Source of the DNA: GCA-2717185 sp964474755
Lineage (GTDB): Bacteria > Pseudomonadota > Alphaproteobacteria > UBA8366 > GCA-2717185
Length of the DNA: 64,000 bases
Assembly: GCA_964474755.1 (NCBI GenBank)
Contig: CAYYUG010000004.1
Coordinates: forward strand, 1 to 64,000
Reading direction: 5' to 3'
Below are positions 50,071 through 59,270 of this stretch, in pieces. Each line of letters begins with the position of its first letter. Within the stretch, counting starts at the first letter, position 1. A program made the position numbers and the translations under genes. A model generated the notes under the pieces. It saw only the letters and a program-made list of their open reading frames with translations, was not told the DNA's origin and ran no database searches.

Positions 50071-51696
50071 ATGACTGTCGCTACCTTTGATTCCGCGACG
50101 TTAGAGGTCTTGTGGACACGGCTGGTGTCAATTGTTGATGAGGCGGCAGCGGCGCTTGTCCGGACTTCCTTCTCCACCGTCGTCCGTGACAGCCATGACT
50201 TTTCTTGCGTTATCACGGACGCAGCAGGCCGTTCCCTCGTGCAGGCGACCGATAGCATCCCTTCCTTCATCGGCACTTTACCGCGTACGATCCGCCACTT
50301 TTTGGAGGAATTTCCAGCCGAAACGCTCCAACCCGGCGACGTATTGATCACCAACGATATCTGGATGGGTACCGGGCATCTACCGGATATCAGCGTCGGC
50401 AAACCACTATTTTATAATGACAAGATCGTCGGTTTTGCTGGCAGCACTGCGCATGCGCCCGATATCGGAGGTAAAATCCGTTCACCCGAACCACGTGAGG
50501 TTTTTGAGGAGGGTTTCCAGATCCCCATAATGAAGGTAATCCGAGCTGGCCAACCAGACGAAACCTTCTTTAACCTGCTCCGCAAGAACGTCCGGGCACC
50601 GGATGAAGTCGTCGGTGATCTGTGGGCACAGATTACCGCACTTGACCTGATGGACAATCGGATCGACACCTTCATGCGGGAGTACCGACTGGATACGCTC
50701 GAAGACTTGGCGACAGAGATACAGTCGCGCTCCGAACGGGCCATGCGCGCTGCAATCACAGCACTACCGGACGGTACATATGAGAACACGATCAGTACGG
50801 ACGGCCTAAACGAGCCACTTGACCTCAAGGTTGCGCTCACCATCGACGGCGACGAGGTCACAGCAGATTTCGGCGGCTCCGCACCGCAGGTGGATAAGGC
50901 GATCAACTGCGCTATGTGCTATACATATGCGATGACGGCGTATGCTGTGAAATGCGCCGCCGCACCAAATTTGCCGAACAATGACGGTTCGATCCGGCCG
51001 ATTAATGCAGTAGCACCAGAAGGCTGCATCCTTAACCCACTATTTCCTGCATCGGGTGGATCGCGGGCCCTGATCGGCCACTTTGTACCATCTCTCATCT
51101 TTGGTGCTTTAGCCAAAGTAGTCCCAGAAAGGATCATGGCAGGCGCCGGTTCGCCGCTATGGTGCATCAACCAATCAGGGGTAACAGAAAGCGGTAAGCC
51201 TTTCGCTAAACTGTTTTTCTTCAATGGCGGTATGGGCGGCACGAACCAATCCGACGGGCAAAGCACCTTAAGTTGGCCCAGCAATATCTCGACGACGCCG
51301 ATCGAAGTCATTGAGCAGTTGGCACCGCTCCGTGTTCATCACCGGACCCTCAGACCCGGTTCCGGTGGTGCGGGCCAGTTTCGCGGCGGTCTGGGCCAAG
51401 AGGTTCAATTCGAAAGTACTTCCAGAACACCAACCGCCGTCGCCTTCCTGGCCGAGCGCACAAGAGTCGGCGCACCAGGAATTGCTGGTGGCAAAGAGGG
51501 TGCCACCGGAGAGTTGAGGATTAACGATCATCCAGTCGATCCTAAGCAGCAGCACATCGTCAAAACCGGCGATACAATAACCATGCGCACTCCGGGTGGT
51601 GGCGGTTATGGAAAGTCTAACGACCGGGATACCGTTGCTATTGAGCGAGACCGCGATGAAGGAAAATTGCAGGTTAATTCTACTACCCCAACTTGA
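50071..51696 (+). CDS. hyuB: Hydantoinase/oxoprolinase subunit B
   Basis: A 541-residue HyuB, the partner of HyuA. Family motifs are present: the early RTSFSTVVRDSHDFSC, then GDVLITNDIWMGTGHLPDI with metal-binding residues, FAGSTAHAPDIGG, and GSGGAGQFRGGLGQE near the C-terminus. It carries the catalytic site for the phosphorylated intermediate. It begins 2 bp after hyuA, so the pair is coupled. No N-carbamoylase or dedicated racemase is adjacent; the racemase-superfamily protein at 16.5 kb lies far away. Confidence 0.92.
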   Translation: MTVATFDSATLEVLWTRLVSIVDEAAAALVRTSFSTVVRDSHDFSCVITDAAGRSLVQATDSIPSFIGTLPRTIRHFLEEFPAETLQPGDVLITNDIWMGTGHLPDISVGKPLFYNDKIVGFAGSTAHAPDIGGKIRSPEPREVFEEGFQIPIMKVIRAGQPDETFFNLLRKNVRAPDEVVGDLWAQITALDLMDNRIDTFMREYRLDTLEDLATEIQSRSERAMRAAITALPDGTYENTISTDGLNEPLDLKVALTIDGDEVTADFGGSAPQVDKAINCAMCYTYAMTAYAVKCAAAPNLPNNDGSIRPINAVAPEGCILNPLFPASGGSRALIGHFVPSLIFGALAKVVPERIMAGAGSPLWCINQSGVTESGKPFAKLFFFNGGMGGTNQSDGQSTLSWPSNISTTPIEVIEQLAPLRVHHRTLRPGSGGAGQFRGGLGQEVQFESTSRTPTAVAFLAERTRVGAPGIAGGKEGATGELRINDHPVDPKQQHIVKTGDTITMRTPGGGGYGKSNDRDTVAIERDRDEGKLQVNSTTPT

Positions 51697-51853
51697 TTGT
51701 TTTAGACCGCAACGGTCATTAAATTGCCTGCATGAATTCGTTGCGCTGTCTCTCGGTCATCGTTATCACGACCTCTTGGCAGACGGGCAGCGCGGCCACG
51801 CACGAATTCGTGCGAAGATTGGAGGAGACTCAGCAGAGGGAAGGAGAGAGCCG
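51697..51853. other. Non-coding spacer
   Basis: A short spacer after hyuB with no gene or clear terminator seen; it leads into the truncated excisionase-type frame. Confidence 0.5.
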
Positions 51854-51967
51854 GTGAGCGATCTCAAGACTTCCACTGCCTTGAATAAGACACCCAAGTC
51901 CCTCACTGTCGACCAAATCGCCGATCACCTTTGGGTCTCGGTTAAGACTGTTCGTCGCTGGAATTGA
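51854..51967 (+). pseudogene. Truncated excisionase-type helix-turn-helix frame
   Basis: A 37-residue frame starting at a GTG with AAGGAGAGA directly upstream. It ends KSLTVDQIADHLWVSVKTVRRWN and then TGA. This matches the first helix-turn-helix half of MerR/excisionase-type (HTH_17) proteins, in which the sequence normally continues with about 30 residues of wing. The early stop leaves the wing missing, so it is read as a truncated remnant of an excisionase or related element protein. It opens the gene-poor segment that holds the RND exporter. Confidence 0.55.
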
Positions 51968-52978
51968 GGGCGGCGACCTCAGCCATCACCGCTTTAGTCG
52001 CCAGATACGCGTTAATGCAGCGCACCTGCAGTCCTTGGTCTATGGAAGGTCTCGAAGATGAAGCCGTATACAAGTGAAAAATTGGGATTATTACGAGTAA
52101 TTTCACCAACAATCAAAGTACACAGCAGTAAATATAGTTTTCACTACTAAATTGAGCGACATTAACGCTATAAAATTTGCCTTATTTCAATAGCCAACAG
52201 ACCGCTCCTTAAAAACCCAAAAAGCACTGATACACTTTTGTTTATTGGGTCAGGCACGAAAGAAAATTTAGACTTTCTGCGGTCTTAGGTTTTCGCTTAT
52301 CGTTCAAATTTCAATTGGCTAAGTTTTCCGAAGCTATCCTGACCCAATATGGTCCCTCAACCCGATCCACGGGCATAGTACCCCGGGTCAAAACACTTAC
52401 GCCATCATTGGCAGCGCCATACCACCGGCTGCGCTCTGTAGCGTACAGGCCTTGCGCTAAGGCTCGACAACACCTTNNNNNNNNNNNNNNNNNNNNNNNN
52501 NNNNNNNNNNNNNNNNNNNNNNNNNNNNNNNNNNNNNNNNNNNNNNNNNNNNNNNNNNNNNNNNNNNNNNNNNNNNACAACACCTTTTAGGTACAGCGTC
52601 ATTTACTCAGCAGACCCATGTACAAGCGGCGTCGGACCAATGCCTTCAATTTATAGGAAATTGCGAGCGCGACAGCCTGAAAGCGCATCGAAGCGGTTCT
52701 TTGTCGGCGCATCCGATTAACGTGACAATGCCATCGGATGTTTGCAAAGGATACGGTTCCCTTTGGGGAAGGACGATGGTACGATTTTCCTGAATTTGGA
52801 TGTCATCTGGGAAATGTCGACCCAATTGGTCATCCGGGGAGCCAAGGTTCATACGGGCCGGCAGCGATCCGGCCCTGGTGGCCGACGATAGCTTTCAACT
52901 CTCTGAAAATGTCTACACACTATGCCCCGACACCGTCGTTTCCCTGGTTGAATCAGTATTGATCAAAGCGGAACCTTC
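51968..52978. other. AT-rich non-coding stretch with an assembly gap
   Basis: About one kilobase, visibly richer in A and T than its surroundings, with no intact gene. An N run covers 52477-52576, flanked by only a 10-base match (52467-52476 and 52577-52586), unlike the other gaps; its length is therefore uncertain. A minus-strand frame ending at 51942-51944 is antisense to the truncated helix-turn-helix frame and unconvincing. Near the end, a plus-strand frame (about 52856-52982) may be the tail of a decayed gene. Confidence 0.65.
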
Positions 52979-52982
52979 ATGA
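52856..52982 (+). pseudogene. Possible decayed gene tail overlapping the RND exporter start
   Basis: The plus-strand frame ending at TGA 52980-52982 encodes SDPALVADDSFQLSENVYTL and a hydrophobic-acidic tail with plausible protein character. The sequence just before it reads well only in another frame (about 52785-52855). Its stop overlaps the RND ATG as ATGA, the usual mark of coupled genes. It may be the frameshifted remains of a gene that once preceded the exporter. No family is recognised. Confidence 0.3.
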
Positions 52983-55492
52983 CGTTACTTACCGCGCAGG
53001 CCTATGACACTCTGGTGCTCCAGAAACCTAAGTTAGTTCTGGTCGTACTGGTCTCAATTCTCGTTTTCTTCGGCTATTACACAAAAGACTTCGAGTTAGA
53101 CGCATCGGCCGACTCATTGTTGCTGGAAGACGACGTGGACCTCAAGGTATTCCGGAATATCCATGAGCGATATCAGAGCAGCGACTTACTCGTTGTGACG
53201 TACGCCCCCTACAAAGACCTTTTCACGGACCAAGCATTAGAGCCTTTGAAGCAACTCCGTGGAGAACTCGAAAAAGTCACCAGCGTGGACACGGTGTTCA
53301 CGATACTCGATGCCCCGTTATTCAATAGTGCGGATGTATCAATTAAGGAATTGGTCGACGATATGCCGAGCCTGGAGAAACCCGGTATTGACCGGGCCAA
53401 GGCTAAGGATGAGCTGGTCAATAGTCCCATTTACCGCGATCTCATCGTCAGCGCTGATGGCCGAACCACTGCTCTGCTGTTGGGGTTGGTCGAAGATGAA
53501 CACTACAACCGTTTACTGAAATCTCGAGACGAGCTGCGGGAAAAAAATAGGGTCACTGGTCTCTCGGCCGAAGAAACGCGAACCTTGAATCGCATCACCG
53601 CAGAATACGATCAGGTTCATGAAGAGAGAAACGTGCAACGCCACCTCGACATCGCCCATATCAGAGACATCATCGAGCCGTTCCGCCAGCACGGCGTTCT
53701 ACATCTCGGCGGTTTGCCGATGATTACCGACGACATGGTGACATTCGTGCGCAAGGACCTAATCGTCTTCGGGGGCGGTGTTCTCGCGTTCCTGATCATT
53801 ATTCTCACGGCCATATTCCGGAAATTGCGCTGGATCATGCTCCCCTTGCTCAGCTGCTTTTACTCTGCATTGATCATGATAGGTGTCCTCGGTTTAATCG
53901 GTTGGAAGGTCACCGTCATCTCATCCAATTTTCTCGCCCTCATGCTTATTATCACCATCTCGATGAACATTCATTTGATCGTACGCTACCTGCAGCTCCA
54001 TCGAGAGCATCCTGGTGATAATCAGTTGACGCTAGTCAGAACCACCATACACAAGATGGTAAAACCCTGTCTCTACACCGCGCTGACGACCATCATAGGT
54101 TTTGGCTCCCTGGTCGTGAGCGATATTAAGCCAGTCATCGACTTCGGGTGGATGATGAGCGCCGGTTTGGCGGTGACGTTTGCGACCTCATTTCTCCTGT
54201 TCCCAACGCTGCTATTAGTAATAGGAAAATCTGATCCAAAAATCACCGTTGACAGGGACCGGTTTCTCTTACCTGCATATTTGGCCCGTCTGACCGTGTT
54301 TCACGGTAACAAGATCCTGGTTTCGGCGGTAATATTGACTGCCGTGAGCATTGCGGGAATCACCATGCTCCGTGTCGAGAACAGCTTTATCAACTACTTC
54401 AGCGACGACACGGAAATTTATCAAGGCCTCAAGCTCATCGATGAACAGCTCGGCGGCACAACGCCCTTGGAAATACTGGTAAAGTTAGAGGGTGAAACTC
54501 TCGAAGAATTGACGCCTGAGGACCTCAAGGAGATGACCCCGGAAGAGATACAGATGGAACGCGATTATATGGAAGAGCGCCGCAAAAAACCGGAGTTATG
54601 GTTTAATCCCATCAAGGTCCAGATTATCAAAATAGTACACGACTACCTCGATGGATTGCCCGAAATCGGCAAGGTGCTCTCGCTCGCTTCGACGGTGCGG
54701 GTTGCCGAAATCTATGCCGAAAAAGAGCTAGACGGAATGGAGCTCGCAATTCTGTATACTAAGGTTCCCGCCCCGGTAAAAAAGAATCTCATCGACCCTT
54801 ATGTCTCCATTGATGACAACGAGATACGGCTCATGGCGCGCGTGTTGGATACCAAACCGGATTTGCGCCGCGAGGCGTTGCTGGAGAGAGTGCGCCGAGA
54901 CCTGGGGAAAGAGTTCGGATTCAAGGAGCTTGCTTCTTACAAGCTTCTAATCAAAGACGTGACGGTGAGTGGGCTGCTCGTGCTTTACAACAACATGTTG
55001 CAGAGCTTGTTCGTATCGCAGATCAAGACCATCGGTGTCGTGATGCTGGGTATCGCGATCATGTTCCTATTTTTGTTCCGTTCAATCACCTTGTCGATTA
55101 TCGGCATTCTGCCGAACTTGTTGGGTGCCGTGGTGGTTTTGGGTGTCATGGGATGGTCGAAAATTCCCATGGATATGATGACCATTACGATCGCCGCCAT
55201 CGCCATCGGTATCGCCGTCGACAATGGAATTCACTACATCTACCGCTTCAGAGAAGAGTACGCCCTCACGCACAGTTATGTAGAGGCTTTAAATATTTGC
55301 CATTCCAATATTGGCAAAGCAGTGTTCTACACAACTATGACCATCATCTTTGGTTTTTCTATTTTGCTGTTATCCAACTTCATCCCCACCATCTATTTTG
55401 GAGTTTTGACCGGGGCGGCAATGTTCATCGCCCTTTTGGCAGCACTCACGGTGCTACCAAAGCTGATTCTACTGTGGAAACCATTCGACTGA
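52979..55492 (+). CDS. RND-superfamily (MMPL/SSD-type) exporter
   Basis: An 837-residue inner-membrane protein of the RND superfamily in its MMPL/HpnN-like, sterol-sensing-domain-containing branch. The layout is one N-terminal helix (LVLVVLVSILVFFGYY), a large periplasmic domain (about 40-250), six helices (about 255-435), a second helix and periplasmic domain (about 450-670), and five to six C-terminal helices. Predicted partners (membrane-fusion protein, outer-membrane channel) are absent, as is common for this branch, which exports lipids or hydrophobic compounds. A charged insertion rich in Glu (about 510-540) is unusual. It lies alone in a gene-poor, excisionase-flanked segment and has a weak ribosome-binding site. 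Confidence 0.88.
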   Translation: MTLLTAQAYDTLVLQKPKLVLVVLVSILVFFGYYTKDFELDASADSLLLEDDVDLKVFRNIHERYQSSDLLVVTYAPYKDLFTDQALEPLKQLRGELEKVTSVDTVFTILDAPLFNSADVSIKELVDDMPSLEKPGIDRAKAKDELVNSPIYRDLIVSADGRTTALLLGLVEDEHYNRLLKSRDELREKNRVTGLSAEETRTLNRITAEYDQVHEERNVQRHLDIAHIRDIIEPFRQHGVLHLGGLPMITDDMVTFVRKDLIVFGGGVLAFLIIILTAIFRKLRWIMLPLLSCFYSALIMIGVLGLIGWKVTVISSNFLALMLIITISMNIHLIVRYLQLHREHPGDNQLTLVRTTIHKMVKPCLYTALTTIIGFGSLVVSDIKPVIDFGWMMSAGLAVTFATSFLLFPTLLLVIGKSDPKITVDRDRFLLPAYLARLTVFHGNKILVSAVILTAVSIAGITMLRVENSFINYFSDDTEIYQGLKLIDEQLGGTTPLEILVKLEGETLEELTPEDLKEMTPEEIQMERDYMEERRKKPELWFNPIKVQIIKIVHDYLDGLPEIGKVLSLASTVRVAEIYAEKELDGMELAILYTKVPAPVKKNLIDPYVSIDDNEIRLMARVLDTKPDLRREALLERVRRDLGKEFGFKELASYKLLIKDVTVSGLLVLYNNMLQSLFVSQIKTIGVVMLGIAIMFLFLFRSITLSIIGILPNLLGAVVVLGVMGWSKIPMDMMTITIAAIAIGIAVDNGIHYIYRFREEYALTHSYVEALNICHSNIGKAVFYTTMTIIFGFSILLLSNFIPTIYFGVLTGAAMFIALLAALTVLPKLILLWKPFD

Positions 55493-56117
55493 TGTCAGAT
55501 TAAACGCACACAAGTCTCGAGACGGGGTGTTGGTCGAAGACCGAACTACGTAAACCATTGGAACATGCGGTGAGCCACACCCGACTTTGGTTTTGTAATA
55601 ATTCCGGCCTCCGGGAAACTGCCGACCTCGCCAGGTTCCGCCGCTCCTTCAGCTTGCTCTATCAGAAAATTACAGGCAAGGAACCCGGCCTCGGAGGCTT
55701 TCCTTACAAAACCGGCTACACGACACCATTCGTGGAGTTGTGGCTTCCAGCCTGCGCCTGGTGATCACCGAGGAAACGCTTGATGGGGCTCGAGAGATAT
55801 TTCGCACGGCATCAGATCGGAGACGCACAGGTTTGCCCTCAATCTAATCAGAAATTGGCCGAATAACTTCGCGGTCTTACAGCCATTTGGAGATGCACAA
55901 GCTAGGATCATGTCGTGTCGTCAAACCACCGTTGATCGGAGCCACAGGGCGAAGACTGCCTCTGATGCCAGAAACAATTCGGTGCTGGCGCTTGTGCACC
56001 TTCTTACCAGGTTAACTGAATGCGAAGCCATAAACAGTACAGCAGATAGCGAAGGCCATTTCTCAATTAGAGCCGAAGCCGGGAATAACGATGGCTGATT
56101 AATAAAATACAAGGGCT
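55493..56117. other. Gene-poor stretch
   Basis: No supported gene. A plus-strand frame at 55558-55764 and a minus-strand frame across the same interval are both open but show no family resemblance and no ribosome-binding site. The stretch links the RND exporter to the excisionase-like gene. Confidence 0.55.
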
Positions 56118-56294
56118 GTGCGTCTTCTGAAACCATCAGAGGCTGCCATTTTCTTTGCCGTCTCCAAGCGTACCGTCAAACGTCTGACGGTGCGGGGCAA
56201 ACTGCCCCATGTGCGTGTCGGTCGTTCAATACGCTTTGTCATAGAGGACCTTCTGGCTTACGTGGAGAGTCAACGTCGACGGAACGGCGGCTAA
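56118..56294 (+). CDS. Excisionase-family (HTH_17) DNA-binding protein
   Basis: A 58-residue frame from GTG to TAA with a complete helix-turn-helix plus wing of the excisionase/MerR-like HTH_17 type. LLKPSEAAIFFAVSKRTVKRL is the recognition part, GKLPHVRVGRSIRFVIEDLLAYVE the wing and final helix, and a basic RRRNGG tail follows. Such proteins direct excision of integrated elements or regulate small loci. An AGG lies just before the GTG, with close spacing. No integrase is found in the window. With the truncated relative at 51854-51967 it brackets the RND exporter, suggesting the residue of a mobile element. Confidence 0.68.
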   Translation: MRLLKPSEAAIFFAVSKRTVKRLTVRGKLPHVRVGRSIRFVIEDLLAYVESQRRRNGG

Positions 56295-56667
56295 CATGAT
56301 TTGTCACCCCGTGTCCGCACCTTTCCCAGTTCCCTTTGCGGTACTTCCCCGACCCGCGACGGATCTTCCTGCGTTTGTCCGCAGCCTATTCTTGCAAAAT
56401 TTATAAGGAAAAATTAGGTGATGAGGGATAACGACTAAATGTGTTTTCGCACTATAGCAGTCTTCCAACGCATTTTCTGCTTTGCGCCCTCACTGACGAC
56501 GAAGGGCGCTTCTATGATGATGCTGAAAGGATCACTGGCTCAGCATCACGGAAGTCGTATAGAAAGGATTTTAGTCATGTGAGTAGAACAGCGCGGCGTT
56601 AAAAATTTATGGAATAGCCGTTCAAGAGTTTTCCTCACAACGAATGTAAAGACGACAAGGGCTACCA
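56295..56667. other. Non-coding stretch
   Basis: No gene is supported. A plus-strand frame near 56440-56600 encodes an acidic-to-basic tail without recognisable domain and with poor signals. The end of this stretch meets the stop of the alpha/beta hydrolase. Confidence 0.5.
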
Positions 56668-57468
56668 TTAGGAAACCAAATCCAAGAAGTTCCTTAATGG
56701 CGGGTTGAATTGACCCGGCACTTCGACATTCGAAAAATGTCGCTGACCGGGCAAAATAACCAACGTTGACCCAGCGATCCGTTCGTGAATTTGCCGCGAA
56801 TGCTCCGGCGGCGTCGCAGGGTCATCCCCCGCCCCCAGTACTAAGGTCGGCGCTGAAATCAGCTGCAATTGTTCCTTGTAATCGAGCTGCGCGGTCGCCG
56901 AGGTCGCCCCAATATAGCCCTGCGCGGACGTGCGGATGAACTCTTTTCGCACGGCCTGATAATCAGCGTTGGCCGCCTCGGCAAATGCATCGGTAAACCA
57001 GCGGCGGTCCGTCATTTCCCAGACCGGCACCATACCGCCTTCCCGCACGACCCTGTGCCGTTCGGCAACGAATTCCTTGTAAGCTCGGTCCGCCCGAGAG
57101 GTGGTATTGCACAGCGACAATGAGATGATCCGGTCCGGGTGCTCGATGCCAAGCCCTTGACCGATCATCCCGCCTGTCGAAATACCGACCCAATGGACCT
57201 TGTCCAGTGCCAGTGCATTCATCAGCCCTACCGCATCGACCAAAAACTGATCAAGCGTGTAGGCGCCCGGCGGCGCGCTGGTATCACCGTGACCACGCCA
57301 GTCATAGCGCAGGACACGGTAACGGTCTTCTAAGGCCGAAACCTGCCAGTCCCAAAGCCGATGGCTGGTGCCCATCGCGTGTGCCATCATGACCACTGGT
57401 CCGTCCGCAACGCCGTCCCAACGGTGGAAAATCTCGATGTCGCCGACACGGATTCTGGAGCCATGCAT
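56668..57468 (-). CDS. Alpha/beta hydrolase (3-oxoadipate enol-lactonase-like)
   Basis: A 266-residue alpha/beta hydrolase. The oxyanion strand is VMMAHAMGTSHRLWDWQ, then YDWRGHGDTSAPPG. The nucleophile elbow is GISTGGM, and a late His in PGQRHFSNVE with an Asp in GAGDDPATPP completes the triad. The PcaD-like spacing suggests enol-lactone or ester hydrolysis, but no beta-ketoadipate genes are nearby. The ATG at 57468 with AGGGA upstream is preferred to a GTG at 57498, which would overlap the DUF1028 gene. It is the second gene of a two-gene minus-strand unit. Confidence 0.87.
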   Translation of the reverse strand: MHGSRIRVGDIEIFHRWDGVADGPVVMMAHAMGTSHRLWDWQVSALEDRYRVLRYDWRGHGDTSAPPGAYTLDQFLVDAVGLMNALALDKVHWVGISTGGMIGQGLGIEHPDRIISLSLCNTTSRADRAYKEFVAERHRVVREGGMVPVWEMTDRRWFTDAFAEAANADYQAVRKEFIRTSAQGYIGATSATAQLDYKEQLQLISAPTLVLGAGDDPATPPEHSRQIHERIAGSTLVILPGQRHFSNVEVPGQFNPPLRNFLDLVS

Positions 57469-57473
57469 TGGTT

Positions 57474-58193
57474 CTAAAGTCCCTGTTTTTCTTTCCACAA
57501 ATAGAAGGGACCGATCGACGGGTCCGCAGCTCGAACACGATAGTAGGGAATTCGTGGCTTGTAGGTGTCAAACAGTCGTCGCAGTTCAGCGGCCGGATCG
57601 TCATAATCGTCTGCACGCAGATCGACGATGGGGTATTCCAGATCGTCACACACCTTGATCGCGGCAGAACGCTGACCGCCATGCTGACCACCGGCGTCTC
57701 GACCGGCTTCAATTGCCAGCATTAGTCGCTCTTCCAGCGCTTCATCGATGCTATTGCGATAAGCGGCTGCCATGCTGTTGACGGTCTCCTCACTGGTCAG
57801 CCGATTACCCATGGCAACGAACTGATCGCCTTCATGATGTCCTTTCCAATCGCGGTTCTCGGTCCCCGTGCGGGCGGCAGTGCGGCCTTGCGCATCGACC
57901 ACGCCGATCTGCCGCGCTTCGATATGCGGATCGGACGCTGCCAAACGCTCGACGACTGCGGCCGCCGAGAGACCTTGCTTAAGCATTCCGATCCCCTTCG
58001 GACCGTGCCTCGGATCCGTCAACGCCTGTGTCGCTACCGCGCCAACCCCTGTCTCAACGAACGGTACCCGCGAACCGACCGCCATCTCGCCGGTCGACGT
58101 GGCAATGCCAAGTGCACCAGATTTTGGACAACGACCAACGATCGTGAAAGTATTAAACTCTATAGAAAATCCGCTCACCACAGATCCCTTCAT
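57474..58193 (-). CDS. DUF1028 family protein (Ntn-hydrolase-like)
   Basis: A 239-residue DUF1028 protein. The family core FTIVGRCPKSGALGIATST begins about residue 15, followed by EMAVGSRVPFVETGVGAVATQALTDPRHG and the RQIGVVDAQGRTAA segment. GNRLTSEETVNSMAAAY and GGQHGGQRSAAIKVC lie in the C-terminal half. The fold is predicted to be like Ntn hydrolases. The start is uncertain: 58193 is used because it lies closest to the conserved core, and 58223 is possible. It lies 5 bp before the alpha/beta hydrolase and is divergent from cobC. Biological role is unknown; members often accompany amide or peptide degradation. Confidence 0.8.
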   Translation of the reverse strand: MKGSVVSGFSIEFNTFTIVGRCPKSGALGIATSTGEMAVGSRVPFVETGVGAVATQALTDPRHGPKGIGMLKQGLSAAAVVERLAASDPHIEARQIGVVDAQGRTAARTGTENRDWKGHHEGDQFVAMGNRLTSEETVNSMAAAYRNSIDEALEERLMLAIEAGRDAGGQHGGQRSAAIKVCDDLEYPIVDLRADDYDDPAAELRRLFDTYKPRIPYYRVRAADPSIGPFYLWKEKQGL

Positions 58194-58277
58194 TCGACTG
58201 ACTAAGGGTGCAATGGTAGTCATTGCAAAAGCATACTCGCCAGAAATTTCTGGCTCATGGCGGAAAAGAGCAATGGT

Positions 58278-59270
58278 ATGAGCCAAACGGCGGTGTATCA
58301 CGGGGGAAACCTGCAGGAGGCCATGGCTCAATTTGGAATGCCACGGGACGACTGGCTGGACCTTTCGACCGGCATCAACCCCACCCCCTACCCAAATACA
58401 ACGCTTGCCAATTCAGCCTTGCACCAGCTCCCCCAAACGGACATGCATGATGCGCTTAGATTGGCGGCTCGTCGCTACTACGAAGTCCCGGAAGGTTCCG
58501 ACATCGTCGCAGCACCGGGATCGCAAGCCATCCTTCAATTGTTACCCGCCATCCTTCCGAACCGAAGTGTGTCTATCCTCGGCCCGACCTACGAGGAGCA
58601 TGAGAAGCTTTGGGTTTCGTTTGGCCATCAAGTTGACATGATTACGACGCTTTCAGAAATCAACGGGACGGATACAGTAGTTCTGGTCAATCCAAATAAT
58701 CCTGACGGCCGCATGATCGAGCCAGATGAGCTGCGCAACCTGGCGCAATCCCTGCCGAAACCGAATGGTCTGTTAATCGTTGACGAAGCGTTTGCAGACA
58801 CTGCACCGTCGATCGCTATCATGCCCGGTCTGAATGGTCAGCCGATCCTGTCGATCCGGTCCTTTGGAAAATTTTTTGGTCTTCCAGGTCTGCGCCTGGG
58901 TTTTGCTGCGGGCGCAACAACAGTTGTAGCCATGCTGCGAGAACGACTGGGGCCATGGGCAGTATCGGGTCCAGCCATGGAAATCGGTACGCGCGCTTTG
59001 AACGACACGAGCTGGATTGAACAAGCACGCGAAAAACTGACAGTTCGGGCTGAGGCCCTGGATCAGGTCCTATTGGGGACTGGGATGACTGTTGCCGGTG
59101 GCACAGCATTGTTCCGACTTGTGTTAACCCATGCCGCTGGTGAAATTTTCGAACGGCTTGGCCACGCTGGAATATTCGTTAGGCGATTCCCCGATCGTCC
59201 AAATTGGCTGCGCTTTGGTGTTCCGGGAACGGACGATGAGATAGCCCGCCTAAAACGGGCGCTCAGCTGA
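58278..59270 (+). CDS. cobC: Threonine-phosphate decarboxylase / CobC-like aminotransferase
   Basis: A 330-residue PLP enzyme of the CobC/CobD (histidinol-phosphate aminotransferase-like) group, which in cobalamin synthesis makes the (R)-1-amino-2-propanol phosphate side chain. The N-terminal YHGGNLQEAMAQFG and LDLSTGINPTPYP are CobC signatures. NPNNPDGR, the aspartate of IVDEAFAD and the Schiff-base Lys in RSFGKFFGLPGLRLGF are intact. The start may be the ATG at 58257 or at 58278; the latter begins closest to the family core. The gene stands alone without other cob genes and abuts ppk1 stop to stop. Another substrate cannot be excluded. Confidence 0.85.
   Translation: MSQTAVYHGGNLQEAMAQFGMPRDDWLDLSTGINPTPYPNTTLANSALHQLPQTDMHDALRLAARRYYEVPEGSDIVAAPGSQAILQLLPAILPNRSVSILGPTYEEHEKLWVSFGHQVDMITTLSEINGTDTVVLVNPNNPDGRMIEPDELRNLAQSLPKPNGLLIVDEAFADTAPSIAIMPGLNGQPILSIRSFGKFFGLPGLRLGFAAGATTVVAMLRERLGPWAVSGPAMEIGTRALNDTSWIEQAREKLTVRAEALDQVLLGTGMTVAGGTALFRLVLTHAAGEIFERLGHAGIFVRRFPDRPNWLRFGVPGTDDEIARLKRALS

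Noticed and set aside
51596..51967. A 123-codon frame ending in the truncated helix-turn-helix
   Set aside because: Most of it lies out of frame inside the end of hyuB; only the part from the GTG at 51854, with its own AAGGAG site, resembles a protein family.
55558..55764. A 68-codon plus-strand frame after the RND exporter
   Set aside because: No family resemblance or ribosome-binding site, and the opposite strand is equally open.
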